DNA of 64,000 bases from Diadema setosum (taxonomy: Eukaryota; Echinodermata; Echinoidea; Diadematoida; Diadematidae). The notes under the pieces are model-generated. The model searched no databases, was not told the origin of the DNA, and saw only the letters and a list, made by a program, of their open reading frames with translations. Shown here piece by piece: positions 23,263 through 35,099 of the stretch. Made by a program: the position numbers and the translations under genes. The stretch is from assembly GCF_964275005.1 (NCBI RefSeq), contig NC_092704.1, positions 4,994,548 through 5,058,547 on the forward strand. The letters are read 5' to 3'. Each line of letters starts with the position of its first letter. Within the stretch, counting starts at the first letter, position 1.

Positions 23263-24252
23263 AACTAGAAATGTCGCTACGGCGACTGGTATGCCTCCGC
23301 CATAATGCATGATTCTCCTAATAGGTCTATAGTACAATGTCTTGACAATGTGTGATGACAGTTTCACACAATTGGCAAAATATTAAAATGACAGGTTTGC
23401 CGCAAATGTGCTGAATGTTCACTTTCCTAGAACTAGGTTCAATTGGATGAATGATTAAAACGTCAGAGTGCAGGTATTTGGGGAACTGATGATTTTTACT
23501 TGACTTTTGACCCTTTTATAAGTTTATGCATTGAGTAATTTTCAAGGTATTGAGAAAAAGTATAATTTCAGTATCAAATGGTAAAATAGCATTATCTAAA
23601 CCTGGCCTTTGACCTTTGACCTCCCAGTTCCAAAGAGAATCACTGTCAGGTCTAATAGAACATGCATAGATATTAAGTTTCATGATGATACCTTGAGTTA
23701 CTTTCGAGATATGGAGGAAAAAGTGCAATTAAGCACTTTCACTTGACCCTTGACCTTTTGACTTTTGACCTTTTGGCAAAAACTTCCCACAGAATATATA
23801 TTTGGTAATACATGCATACATCAAGTTAAAAAAACGAACCTTCAGGCATTGCATAAATATAAGTAGTGATATTTTGAGGAGTTTACCTTGACCTTTGACC
23901 CCCAACTTTCCTAGATAATCACTGCCCATCGGTACAAGCATATATATACCAAGTTCCATGAAGATACCTTTAACCATTTGCGAGATATGGAGAAAAACAT
24001 GAAATTTCAACCTTTTTTTTTTCACAAAATAACCTGTGACCTTTGACCTTAGACCCCATGACCCTAAAATCCAAACAAAGGATTATCCCCCAGGATATAC
24101 CCTCATACCAAGTTTGATGTAAAACCACAACACGGTTCTTGAGATATCGACAAAAACAAAAGGGGACGGACGTCCGGACGTACGTATGGACGGACGGACG
24201 AACGACCCGAAAACATAGTGCCTCCGGCCACTTCGTTGGCGGATGCATAAAA
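23263..24252 (+). mobile_element. TGACC-rich element, copy 2
   Basis: Full-length relative of copy 1: CTAGAAATGTCGCTACGGCG start, TATGCCTCCGCCATAATGCA, interior TGACCTTTGACC units, GACG run at about 24166-24200, and a CCACTTCGTTGGCGGA end. It abuts the inner edge of the right inverted arm (24259). Confidence 0.8.
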
Positions 24253-24258
24253 ACATAT

Positions 24259-25253
24259 CAGAACAATCTACTTTGAAATAATAACGATCAGCGTCACCTG
24301 AGCTACCACTTGGTATGAAAAGTTAGTTTGCAGGCACAAACTCTTGTTTGTCAAAAAAGTCTGCGCGCACCAAGACTACTACATGCACCACTGGCACTGC
24401 TGCAAGCGTCAGTGCCAGTGGTACGTGTAGTAGTCTTGGCGCGTGCAGACTCTCTGTACGACCAACAAGGTCTTGTCACAGCTAAAGTGGAAATTTTTAC
24501 ATAGTGAGTTTTCAAGTTTGAGACATTATAACTCCTGAACCGCAAATGGTACTGACCCCTAATTTTCTCCAAATATTATATCTCAATTCAATTATCACAA
24601 TCGCCCACAAAAATGGTATCAACTTGTAGGAAATTTTATTCTTTCATATGACATCACATTTGTTGAAATCTGATGTTTCTATCAAATTCTATCTTTCAAA
24701 TAGCAAATTCAGTAAATATGGCGGCCATCTTGGACGCCATTTTGGATTTGGAGGCTTTCCCAACAAATTTTTTGAGGTAGACCAGTGGAATGTTGTTTTT
24801 TACAATAAAAATTTGAAAATAAGCATGGTCTACTTAGTTTGTAGAGAGAGTGGAACTCACTTGTTAAGTAAGCAAGTTTTTAGGGTTTGGCCCTCCGGTT
24901 ATTATGACATTCATTAATTTCGGCAGCTGCGTCTGGTGGCCATGTTGGATTTTCGCAATAAAAAAGAAACTGATTTGAATTCTAATTCACTAAATCTTAT
25001 TCCTCTTACCATTTATCATCAAATAGAGTAAAAAAAAAAAAAAAACCCATCTCCAGACAAATCTTAACCACAGAAGGCACTGTTTAGGTCCTCTGGCGGC
25101 CATTTTGGATATTTGGCGGCCATCTTGGATTTGGGAGAGATTTCAAGATGGCGCAGAAGCTTATTTTGTTAAGTATGGTCTAAAGTACCAGAATCAAGTG
25201 AGAAAACCTTGACTGTAAAAAAGGCAGTTTTTGCCTGGCTCTGCCCTGTCTAT
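24259..25253 (-). repeat. right arm of a ~1-kb inverted repeat
   Basis: Reverse complement of 7275-8391, ending in CTGCCCTGTCTAT. It lacks ~130 bp present in the left arm. Includes the hairpin at 24358-24451. The arms enclose 15.9 kb holding the whole three-unit array and TGACC copy 2. Confidence 0.8.
24358..24451. repeat. 94-nt hairpin, right-arm copy
   Basis: Same ~40-bp stem as 8199-8292, with inner blocks CACCACTGGCACTG and CAGTGCCAGTGGT. Base changes relative to the left copy leave the stem largely paired. Confidence 0.85.
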
Positions 25254-26058
25254 AATATTGAAATCCCGCCCAGTCCTTCTCGGGTCATCGATTTCTATTT
25301 CAAGGAGCCTAACCATGTCTTTTGACTGCATCAGTTCTTGCCTCCCTTCTAGAGGCAGACCATGAACCTCTGGGGAAATCTCAAAATTCGAACGGTTTTA
25401 TGTTTTCTACAAATAAAAAGAATGCATGATCGCAAACACTGTTGAATATAATTACATGATGTACACTGTATAACAACAAAGCGAAGTTAAAAAAAAAAAA
25501 AACCAGTATTGTTGCCTACATTTTATAGATATTTCGCAAATAAGACTTCACTTTTCTGCATGTGGCATTTTTTTTTTTTTTTTGCCCTTCCATTTTTTGA
25601 GTCTGGTCTAAAACTGTCTATGTGGAGTATTTTCCGCACAATAGGCCGAGATGCATACATGAAAAATTGCTCTAATTTTTGTTTTCTGTGACCATCATGT
25701 GCCAACTTAGTGAGATATTGCACAAATATAGAGATTTGTTTTGATTAACAACAACACAAACTCGTCAAGTCGAAAAAGTGTGCAATTCTGAGTCATCATA
25801 CTTTTTTGGACGCTTTTTATATCCTTTATTCAGACCAATCAAATGAAATTGTTACATTGTAATGACACAAAATATAACTATAATACACTGTTTAACGGAC
25901 AACAAAAGGTTGTGTGCAAAATATAGATAAAACATACATAAATTTGTACACATTTGACATGATTCAGTCACCATTCTGAATAAAGATTTTATCTAAAACA
26001 AATAAAAAAAAACGTGAGAGGTGATGGACTTACAAAATCTTTAAAATGTATTCTATTC
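25254..26058. other. no gene seen
   Basis: A+T-rich DNA with poly-A/poly-T runs; two overlapping ~60-codon frames at 25509-25723 on opposite strands are not supported as genes. Confidence 0.45.
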
Positions 26059-26334
26059 CAGGGGCCGCGGAAGCGGGGGGGGGGGGGCTGCATGCAGCCC
26101 CCCCCCCCCCCCACTTTTGGTTCGTTAAAAAAAAAAAAATAATAACGAAAAAAAAAATCGGAAAAAAATCACAACACTCATGAATTTCTATTCCCAAAGA
26201 TTCCGCCCTTAGATTCTTCCCGTCTAAGCCGGAGGGGGGGGGGGGGGGGGGGGTCTTGACCTTGCCTACCCCGGTCCCCCCGGTCCCGCAGCCCCCCCCC
26301 CCCCCCCACACTGAAAAACGTTCTGCGGCCCCTG
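26059..26334. mobile_element. hAT-like MITE with long G and C tracts
   Basis: CAGGGGCCGCGGAA at the left is inverted at the right as TTCTGCGGCCCCTG with one mismatch. A short flanking direct repeat TATTC is visible (26054-26058 and 26335-26339). The interior has poly-G and poly-C tracts of about 13-27 bases and a GCATGC palindrome. CAG...CTG ends are common in hAT elements, but the 8-bp duplication expected for hAT is not clear. Confidence 0.6.
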
Positions 26335-26529
26335 TATTCACCAATTATGAACATCATAAAGACTAATATCTCTCTGGGTCATATGCAAGTGGAGATTCAT
26401 AGCCAGTTGATTAAGTTTTAATGGTATGAGGATCAGGGAAAATAAACAAGTGGAGAGGGCAAAGCTGAAAACACAGGATATTCAAATCATTCTAAATAGA
26501 TTGACTGAGGTAGATACAAAAAAAAAATA

Positions 26530-29500
26530 TATCTTAACAAGATGCAATAGTTAAACCCGGTATTTCATGAAGTATAATTTTCCCATTTCGCGTAGTGTAA
26601 TGTCAATTTATCCTTTAATGTTGCTTTTTCATGTTCAGACTGTTTCGAGGTGACGATTGCCCTACATATTTCTTCACAGGTTGGAACCCTTCCAATTTTA
26701 CGATTAGTATAAATCATATGCTTAATCAAAATTAACACATGATTCAACAAGGCAAATGAGTTTGATATTTTCCCTGAATCCAAGTAAAACATCCAGCCAA
26801 TTCATATTAATAAACTGAGGAATTTTTAATTTATTTCCTACCTCGTTCCATATTCGATAAACTAAAGGACAGTCATAAAATATATGATAATATGTTTCGA
26901 CCTCTTCCCTACAAAAGGAGCACAGATTTGAATGGTTATTCCAAACTGGTGAAGTTTATCATTACAAAAAATAACATTGTGCAGAAGCTTATATTGGAAT
27001 TCTCTCAGCTTCCAGTCTAGTGTTGAAATTCTAGGAATAGAGAAACAAACTGCAGTTGCCGATCTATCCATGTTTAAAGCTAATACTTCTGGATGTTTGG
27101 AAAGGAAAGAATCTTCAATTGTACCAATAAAAATATTGTAAATCATTTTTGAAGATACTGACACTAAGGGGTACACTTTTTTGTAAATATTAAGACTAAT
27201 TTCAACAAGGAAAAGTAGAAATTACGCGGTGCGTAATATATGTCCCCGCCGGAAGTAGCATTTTGTAGCAAAATGTGCAATACAGGTCAAAAATCAAGGT
27301 CAAAGGTCAAAGATGTCAAAGGTCAAAATTCTGTGTAAAGTTTTGAAGCCCTCACCTAGTGCCATCACATAAAGCAAACGGAATCGAAATCGGGTTAGAA
27401 ATGGCGAAGGAGTAGCATTTTGTAGCCAATGTACAATACAGGTCAAAAATCAAGGTCAAAGGTCAAAGAAGGCAAAGGTCAAAATTCTGTGTAGAACTTT
27501 TGAAGCCCTCACCTAGTGCCATCACATAAAGCAAACGGAATCGAAATCGGGTTAGAAATGGTGAAGGAGTAGCATTTTGTAGCCAATGTACAATACAGGT
27601 CAAAAATCAAGGTCAAAGGTCAAAGAAGGCAAAGGTCAAAATTCTGTGTAGAAGTTTTGAAGCCCTCACCTAGTGCCATCACATAAAGCAAACGGAATCG
27701 AAATCGGGTTAGAAATGGCGAAGGAGTAGCATTTTGTAGCCAATGTACAATACAGGTCAAAAATCAAGGTCAAAGGTCAAAATTCTGTGTAGAAGTTTTG
27801 AAGCCCTCACCTAGTGCCATCACATAAAGCAAACGGAATCGAAATTGGGTTAGAAATGGCGAAGGAGTAGCATTTTGTAGCAAAATGTACAATATAGGTC
27901 AAAAATCAAGGTCAAAGGTCAAAATTCTGTGTAGAAGTTTTGAAGCCCTCACCTAGTGCCATCACATAAAGCAAACGGAATCGAAATCGGGTTAGAAATG
28001 GCGAAGGAGTAGCATTTTGTAGCAAAATGTACAATATAGGTCAAAAATCAAGGTCAAAGGTCAAAGAAGTCAAAGGTCAAAATTCTGTGTAGAACTTTTG
28101 AAGCCCTCACCTAGTGCCATCATATAAAGCAAACGGAATCGAAATCGGGTTAGAAATGGCGAAGGAGTAGCATTTTGTAGCAAAATGTACAATATAGGTC
28201 AAAGGTCAAGGTCAAAGGTCACGACTGAAATTCTGTGTAGAAGTTTCAAAGCTCCCTTGTAGTGCTAACAGAATTAAAATTGGCTCATAAATGACAGAGA
28301 AGTAGCAAATTGAAGATTTTGATCACACACGGACGCACACACGGACACACGGACGGACGGACACACACACACGTACGGAGCCCGTTTCATAGTCCCCTGC
28401 TCGAACTCGTTCGGCGGGGACAAAAAAACATCAGCAGGGTTATCATTCAAAATATGATCCCTCACATTACCTATTCTCGCCACCTTCCACTCTGCTGAAA
28501 ATTTATTGTACAATTCATAAAGAGAAATTAAATCGTCTACATTTAAACCCCTTCTAATAAAATGCGCCCCTGATCTAATTTTTTCCACCAGCGTCAATAA
28601 CGTGTTTAACTTGAAAAACATTAGCGTTAAATAATTTTTCATTAAAAGAAAAATTCCTTCCTGGAATAAAAGTGTTATTAAAAATCATTTGATTTTCATT
28701 GTGCGTTTCTTTAACAATAACATTCTCTCCTTTAAAATAATTCCAAATATCTATAAATTCTAAATACTAATTCGGCGCTTTAATGTTTAATAACCGGGGA
28801 TCATAATTACAATGAAAAATTAATCTCCCACTTTCTTAAATACATATTCAAAAAACTGTTTCCACTTCATATTCTTATCACCTCTAAAAAGTCTCTTAAT
28901 GCACATTACGCGCTGGGCATACACCATGTACCTAAAATTCAGCATTTTCATTCCCCCATTATCATAATTCATATACAGTTAAGTTTCTCCTTATTTTGTC
29001 TCGATCATTCCAAATAAAATTAAAACAAATCGTTTCCACCTCTCTGAAAACCCATCGAGGTACCGACATTATTGAAGAAACGTATAATAGTTTAGATATA
29101 GCAAATACTTTAACCAGTTGAATTTTCCCAAAGAGGGTCAAATCCCTTTGCTTCCACCATCCCAACAATCTTTTTATTTTACTCAAAATTTCTTTATAAT
29201 TCATTTCTTTAACATTAATATCTAAATAAAAATATATTCCTAACACTCTAACTGTTTGAACCAATTTGCCCAGCGTTATTCCGGTCAGGTGATCATTAAT
29301 CTGACTAGAAGACCCCAGTTTCATAATATATGTCTTATCCCTATTTATTTTTAATCCTGATATGTAATAAAAAGAATCCAATTATCTAATCTTTCTATAT
29401 CACGTTTTTCTTTCACAAAAATTGAACAATCGTCTGCATACATTATTATCTTTGTCTCCATATCACCAATCAAAATACCCTTTAAATCTTTTTCATTCCG

Positions 29501-29908
29501 AATAAACAATGCTAGTGTTTCTATAATCAAGAAAAAAAGGTATGGAGACAAGGGATTCCCTTGCCTTACTCCCCTGCCTATTTCGAAGTATCCCGTGGAG
29601 AAGCCTCCATTCATAACACAACTAATTGCATTATTGTATAATACTTCTATCCATCTACAGAAATATGGACCAAAACCATATGTTGTCATTAATAATTTCA
29701 TGTAAGAGTGTGAGACGGTGTCAAAAGCTTTCTCAAAATGGACTGTAACTAAATAGCCCTGCACATTGTATACCTGCATGATTATGAATATTTCATAATT
29801 ACGGTTAGCGCCATCTTGAGATAAAAATTGTACACCAGGGCAATTGCCTGTGTCTTCGATTACTCTTTCTGCTGTGAAGGAAATATGGTGCATACAGTAT
29901 TGCAACAA
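26530..29908 (-). mobile_element. L1/Tx1-like LINE ORF2 fragment, split by a satellite
   Basis: Read on the minus strand. 29351-29908 contains FEKAFDTVSHS, GRGVRQGNPLSPYLF and YADDCSIFV, the core reverse-transcriptase motifs. 28962-29381 continues with SGLKINRDKT, KRLLGWWKQRDLTLFGK and FNFIWND. 28435-28642 holds an IRSGAHFIRRGLNVDD block. After the insertion at 27225-28430 the frame resumes at ~27176 with STLDWKLREFQYKLLHNVIF, and 26565-26792 carries a LLNHVLILIKHMIYTNRK block up to the stop. The motif order fits L1/Tx1 ORF2. The 5' part including the endonuclease is absent. At least three frame breaks besides the insertion show it is dead. Confidence 0.82.
27225..28430 (+). mobile_element. 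GGTCA-rich element with 7-unit satellite, nested in LINE
   Basis: It begins at about TATGTCCCCGCCGGAAG and ends with GACGGACGGAC, CACACACACACACG and GTTCGGCGGGGACA, so the ends are inverted CCCCGCCG/CGGCGGGG. Inside are seven tandem units starting GTAGCATTTTGTAGC at 27255, 27412, 27569, 27725, 27867, 28009 and 28167 (142-158 bp), each with GGTCAAAAATCAAGGTCAAA and AGGTCAAAATTCTGTGT. It has the same plan as the TGACC-rich elements (CYCCGCC ends, GACG run, DR1-like half-sites). It splits the LINE coding sequence after the NDNPAD residues. Confidence 0.8.
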
Positions 29909-30819
29909 AAAGTGTATGGACTTAAATGCACATACATTGGACTAAAAAAGAACATTAATTTTCTTGTTTTACTTGAATGTTTTCACTTGCTGGGACACTT
30001 TTGCAAACCATTTGTCACTTGGTAAGTGGGAATTAATGGGGTAATGTAAATTTTGTCTTACCTCTGAAAAATGCTAATGTTCAGAAATTAATGTAGTAAT
30101 CTTGAAGTGTATGAAACATATTATGTTGATGATCATAAGATACTGAGTATAATACATGTATTCTTGTATTTCCTCACATACTGCCATACACTCTTCTGCT
30201 GTCACCCTCTTTTCTCATGCGTACCTCTCTTTCTCGATCTTTTGCATTCATGCATGCAGTTATTGCACACACACAAACACACACAGCCACGTCTCCCCCC
30301 TCTCTCTCTCACTACATCTCTTCATTTCAAACATAAAATTTAGAGAAACAATGAAAGCATCAATACATTTGATATTGCCAGAAATACACTTTTCTGTATA
30401 AACTGTAATTTCCATTCTCAGCCTGTCCTCATTAGTCATGTAGTTCTGGTAGCTCCTTGAGGATTGCGTGATTAATTTCAGCATGAAGACACATGCGCAC
30501 GCAGCACAGTTGTATAGCAATCAAGTTAGAATGAAACGGTATGTGACAATGTGACATCAAGATTAAAGTCTGGGTGATTGCAACGTATAAGCAGAATGGT
30601 CATCATTGTCTGATATTCTTATAACCAAGCTGCATGAAAGTTACAAGCAAGTCATACAAAGAGATTTACAATGTGACATCGAAATACTGACCATCCAAAT
30701 TTTGGAAAAGGTACATTAATCATGATAACACCACGTCTAATCAACAAACACTGAAGTTTTCGAGATGGTTTGACTTTTGGGATGATAACACTAGAAATTA
30801 ATGATAAACAACAAAAATT
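29909..30819. other. no gene seen
   Basis: Mostly unique non-coding DNA with a CA-rich patch near 30266-30290 and a CT-rich patch at 30296-30312. Short frames here lack family features. Confidence 0.45.
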
Positions 30820-31152
30820 ACAGAAAAAATCTGTCAATGACACACATATTGTTAGATGCTCATGATCTAAAATCACTGCACCATGTAACACAATGTGAAT
30901 GCACTTTATTTCTTTGAATGTTTACCTAGTTTATCACGAAAAAACAAAACAAAAATAACAGAAAAAAGACCTGTTAATGAAACCAATATTGTTAGATGCT
31001 CATGATCTAAAATCAACAAAATAAGAGAACAAATCTGTCTTTGACACAAATATTGTTAGATGCTCGTCGGATCTAAAATCACTGCAACATGTAACACAAT
31101 GGGAATGCACTTTATTACTTTGAATGTTTACCTAGTTTATCAAGAAAAAAAA
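30820..31152. repeat. two-and-a-half copy tandem duplication
   Basis: TATTGTTAGATGCTCATGAT and ATCTAAAATCA recur near 30848, 30990 and 31053. The longer block through CACTTTATT and GTTTACCTAGTTTATCA is present at 30820-30945 and 31025-31145. A locally duplicated unit of about 130-205 bp. Confidence 0.75.
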
Positions 31153-31224
31153 TCATTTACCACTGTAAATGTAATGACAGAGACAAACCAACATCACCTT
31201 ATCGTTTGACACATGATAGTTAAA

Positions 31225-32069
31225 AACTAAAAATGTCACTATGGCGACTAGTATGCCTCTGCCATAATGCATGGTTCTCCTAGGTAAATAGTGACATTTT
31301 GAGGAGTTGACCTTGACCTTTGACCCATGACACCTAAATTCCCTTGGTAATCCCTGCCAGTCAGTACATGTATATTATGTACAAAGTTCCATGAAGCTAC
31401 CTTGAACCATTCCTGGAGAAAGTGAAATTTTAATGTTTTCACCTGACCTTTGACCTTTTGAGCTTGAACTCATGACCTGAAACTTCAATCTTCATTTTCA
31501 AGTTTCAAGAAAATACCTTCTGGAATTGCATAGATATGGGGAAAATAGTGAAATATTAAGCATTTGGCCTCGAACTTTTGACCTTGACCTCTTGCCGATT
31601 TCATTCAAAAACTAATTACCCCTTCAAATGTCTTCCTTTGACCAAGTTTGGTAAAATTTGCTTCATCCAGTCTCAAATAATTGCATAGACAGATAAATTT
31701 TAGGATTTGACCTTCACTTTTTACCTTTGACCTCTGGCCGATTAAAAAAAAAAAAAACTAATCAAGTAATTGCCCCATATGTCATCCTTGCACAGAGTTC
31801 GGTGACATTTGCTTCTGCTTCTGCCAGTCTAGAGTTATCGCATAAACGGATACAATTTCACAATTTGACATTGACCTTTGACCTCAGCCGATTTCACCAA
31901 AAATCAAATGAAGTAATTGCCCTATCATACTTTACACCTGGACCAAGTTTGGTAAAACTCCATTCAATATTACTCAAGTTATTGCATAAACAAATGCGGA
32001 CACACGGACATACAGACGTACAACCCGAAAACATAATGCCTCAGGCACCCTTCGGGCAGAGGCATAAAA
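31225..32069 (+). mobile_element. TGACC-rich element, copy 3
   Basis: Starts CTAAAAATGTCACTATGGCG and TATGCCTCTGCCATAATGCA, ends in ACCCGAAAACATAATGCCTC and CCTTCGGGCAGAGGCATA. The interior is diverged and the GACG run has decayed to GGACACACGGACATACAGAC. Confidence 0.7.
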
Positions 32070-32535
32070 AAACATGCCTTCAATAAATTGAGATTACAGA
32101 AATGATGAAATAGTCTGTAACTCTCAATTCCACTTTCAAATTTGATAACTTTTTCTTTACGACCAGTACTTTCTCTTGATTTTAGCTGAAAACAAAACAA
32201 TGCCAACACAGATATTACATTGTATTTCACTGTTACTCATAACGCTACTTCACTTAAGTTTCTTACTGTATAATGTACTGACCCACAATGCAACATTTGA
32301 AATGGTCATTTTTAGCTTTTCTTCCATTACATTACTTTTTGAGGTACATACTGCAGTGCATGTCACTAACCATTCTGTTGGTATATCTCAATTTTCTTTA
32401 TACAGCACTGCGAACAAATCTTCAGCATTGATAATTACTTTATGAATATACAAAATGGATACATGAAATATTTACTGGCAAAAAAAAAAAAAAAAAAGTT
32501 CTGCATACCAGAAGTTTGCACGAACAATAATACAT

Positions 32536-33606
32536 ATCCTAATATGTTTGTATGTCTATAGTACAATGTCTTGACACAATGTGTGATGACAGTTTCAAAT
32601 AACTGGCAAAATTTTAAAATGAGATTTGTCAAAAATGTGTTGAATGTTTATTTTCCTTGAACTAAATTAAGCTTAGGCCTAATTGATGAATGGCTAAATT
32701 GTCTAAGAGTGCAGGTATTTGGCAATTTGAGGGATTTTCATTTGACTTTTAACCCTTTTATGAGATTATTCTGAAGTAATTCTCAAGGTATGGAGTAAAA
32801 GTAATTTCAGTATTAAGTGGTAAACTATTAGCGTTTAAATCTGGCCTTTTACCCTTGACCTTTGACTTTATGACCCTGAAGTTCCCAAGAGAATCACTGT
32901 AAGGTACAACATGCACAAAAATGTACTAAGTTTCATGATAACTTGAGTCACTTCCGAGATATGGAGGGCGAAGTGAAATTCAGCACTTCACATGACCTTT
33001 GACCTCTGCCCTTTTGGCAAGAAACTTCCCAGAGAATCTCTACTGGGAAATACACTGTACATGGATATATCAAGTTTCAAGAAAAATTCTGCAGGCATTG
33101 CATAAATTTGAGGAAAGAATTGACATTTTTTGACCTTGACCCCCGACGTTAGAACCATGACCCCAAATTCCTGTCGGTCAGTACATATGTACATATACTA
33201 AGTTTCATTAAGATACCATGAACGATTTGTGGGATATGGAGAAAAACATGAAAGTTTAATATTTTGACCCTTCACCTATGACCTCATGATCCGAAACTCT
33301 CTCTGGAGAATTGGTAGTACATGTATACACTAAGTTTAAAGAAAATACTTAAGGCATTGTGTGGATATGGGGGAAATAGTGAAATATTTAGCATTTGACC
33401 TCAACCTTTTGACCTTTGACTCTGAGCATGTGCTCCTAAAGTTGATAGGCACAACTTTGCCCACTTAAACATATACACACTAAACCTCAAACAGCTTTTT
33501 AGTTACATTGTCCACAAAACTGATTATTACGGAAAGACAAACGCACGGACGGACAACCTGAAAACAACATGACTCCGGCACCACTTCGAGGAAGAGGCAT
33601 AAAAAT
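32536..33606 (+). mobile_element. TGACC-rich element, copy 4 (5' end lost)
   Basis: Matches the family from CTATAGTACAATGTCTTGAC (32555) to CGGACGGACAACC and ACTTCGAGGAAGAGGCATA (33601). The first ~50 bp of the family are missing or decayed. Confidence 0.7.
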
Positions 33607-34040
33607 AGGAGGGTCCAGTGTTTAGTGCGTGTATAGTAAGCAGGCGTTCAACTTCTCCTGATTTTCAGGCATTTCCGGATTTTATGAGTTTTTCAAGAAT
33701 TTTTCAAGGAACTGATTAAATTCCAGGAATTTTCTTAAATTCTGAGATTTCCTGCATCTTTATGGAATTTCTTTGATATTTTAGGTGCTTTCCAGTATTT
33801 TAAAGTCCTTTTTAGTACATGATGAACCCAAAACAAATCACAGCCCTCATAAAGGAGACTGCACGACTCTTTCTGTTCATTATTGAGTATATATTCTAAG
33901 ATCAGCAAACTATTGCTTTGTTTTCTTTATTTCTTATCTTATATATATAGATATATAATACAATATATCAATTTATAAAGCACAAAACCTTTAGACATAT
34001 ATTCTTCTGCGCTGCAAAAAACTTCTGATATTCTTGATAA
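33607..34040. other. no gene seen
   Basis: A+T-rich, with repetitive TTTTCAAG/TTCAGG phrases and a TATATATAGATATATAATA patch. No feature supported. Confidence 0.4.
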
Positions 34041-34327
34041 TAATGAACAGTTAAATGAAAAGATGTGTTTTGAGCTGTGATTTAAAGACTGCTACAGTTG
34101 GGGATTTCCGGACTTCTAATGGTAGATCATTCCAGAGTTTGGGAGCTGCACAGGCAAATGCTCTGTCTCCCAGTGTTACTTTTGTTTTACATGTAGGAAT
34201 TTGTAAGAGAAAAGTGTCCTTAGAACTGCGCAAGTTGTGAGTGTGTCTACGAGATTTAAATACTAATAATTCGAATATGTCCCTGGAAGCTTGACCAATG
34301 AGTGACTTATAATCCCAGGAGAATGGG
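34041..34327 (-). mobile_element. LINE ORF2 3'-tail fragment
   Basis: The minus strand encodes RRHTHNLRSS followed by VTLGDRAFACAAPKLWNDLP and VFKSQLKTHLF. The GDRAF-x-x-AAP-x-LWN-x-LP block ending in LKTHLF is the typical carboxyl end of CR1-like LINE polyproteins. A poly-G tract marks its upstream edge. Confidence 0.8.
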
Positions 34328-34900
34328 GGGGGGGGGGAGGCATGCCCCCTCGATTTTTTTTCAGGTGGATTGCTCACCCCCACCCTTATTTTGGAAATAA
34401 ATTTGTATATTCTATTTATTTTAATTATAAATGTCAAATTTAATCAATCATTTCAATATTTTACAGGTCTAGAGTCAATTTTCATGTCAAATTCCCCCCC
34501 CCCCAAAAAAAAAATTTAGCTAGCTTTATCGCATATAATTTGTTTATTATGCATTAATCCCTCTGAAAAAAAGAATGGTGCTTATATTTTGCCCCTCGTC
34601 TCCCCCCCCCCCCCCCCAGCTCACCATCGGGTTTGTGTAGCCTTTTTGAAAAAAAAAATATCCAGGATTTTTTGTAGAGTCAGGAGGTTTTAGTGTTCAT
34701 TTCAGGAGGATTGCCTTTGAGTCACTAAAAGAGAGACACAGGATCTGGCCTGCATTTGCTAAGCAACTGACACAATATGCCTAACTGCCAGCGAGTATTA
34801 TGCCTGAATTAAGTGTTCATTAATTAAAAAAAGAAAAAAAAATGTATTTACCGAACGTGTAATTCTTGCTTTAAAAAAAAAAATGATCTATAGAAATCTA
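34328..34900. other. G/C homopolymer tracts, no gene
   Basis: Poly-G near 34326-34337 and poly-C tracts near 34496-34504 and 34603-34618 with adjacent poly-A. Probably remains of G/C-tract MITEs like 26059-26334, but termini are not clear. Confidence 0.4.
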
Positions 34901-35099
34901 AAAGAGAATCATGAACAAGTTGAAAGAACTAATCTTAGTCCTCTTCATAGCTGCCACAAAGCCTATTCACAGGGCATATTCGAACATTGACCAAGCAAGA
35001 AGGGTACTGGTTTATTCGAGCGTGAAGCATGGTGCTCTTTGTAGCCACACGGTCTCGTAGATGTTGGGAATGGGGACACGCATTCGACATGTTTCTAGT

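Noticed and set aside
26070-26310. G-quadruplex regulatory element
   Set aside because: The long G and C tracts lie within a MITE and may be length-unreliable in the assembly; no regulatory context is visible.
27255-28320. CRISPR-like regular repeats
   Set aside because: Repeat units are 142-158 bp with no unique spacers, in animal DNA; this is a satellite.
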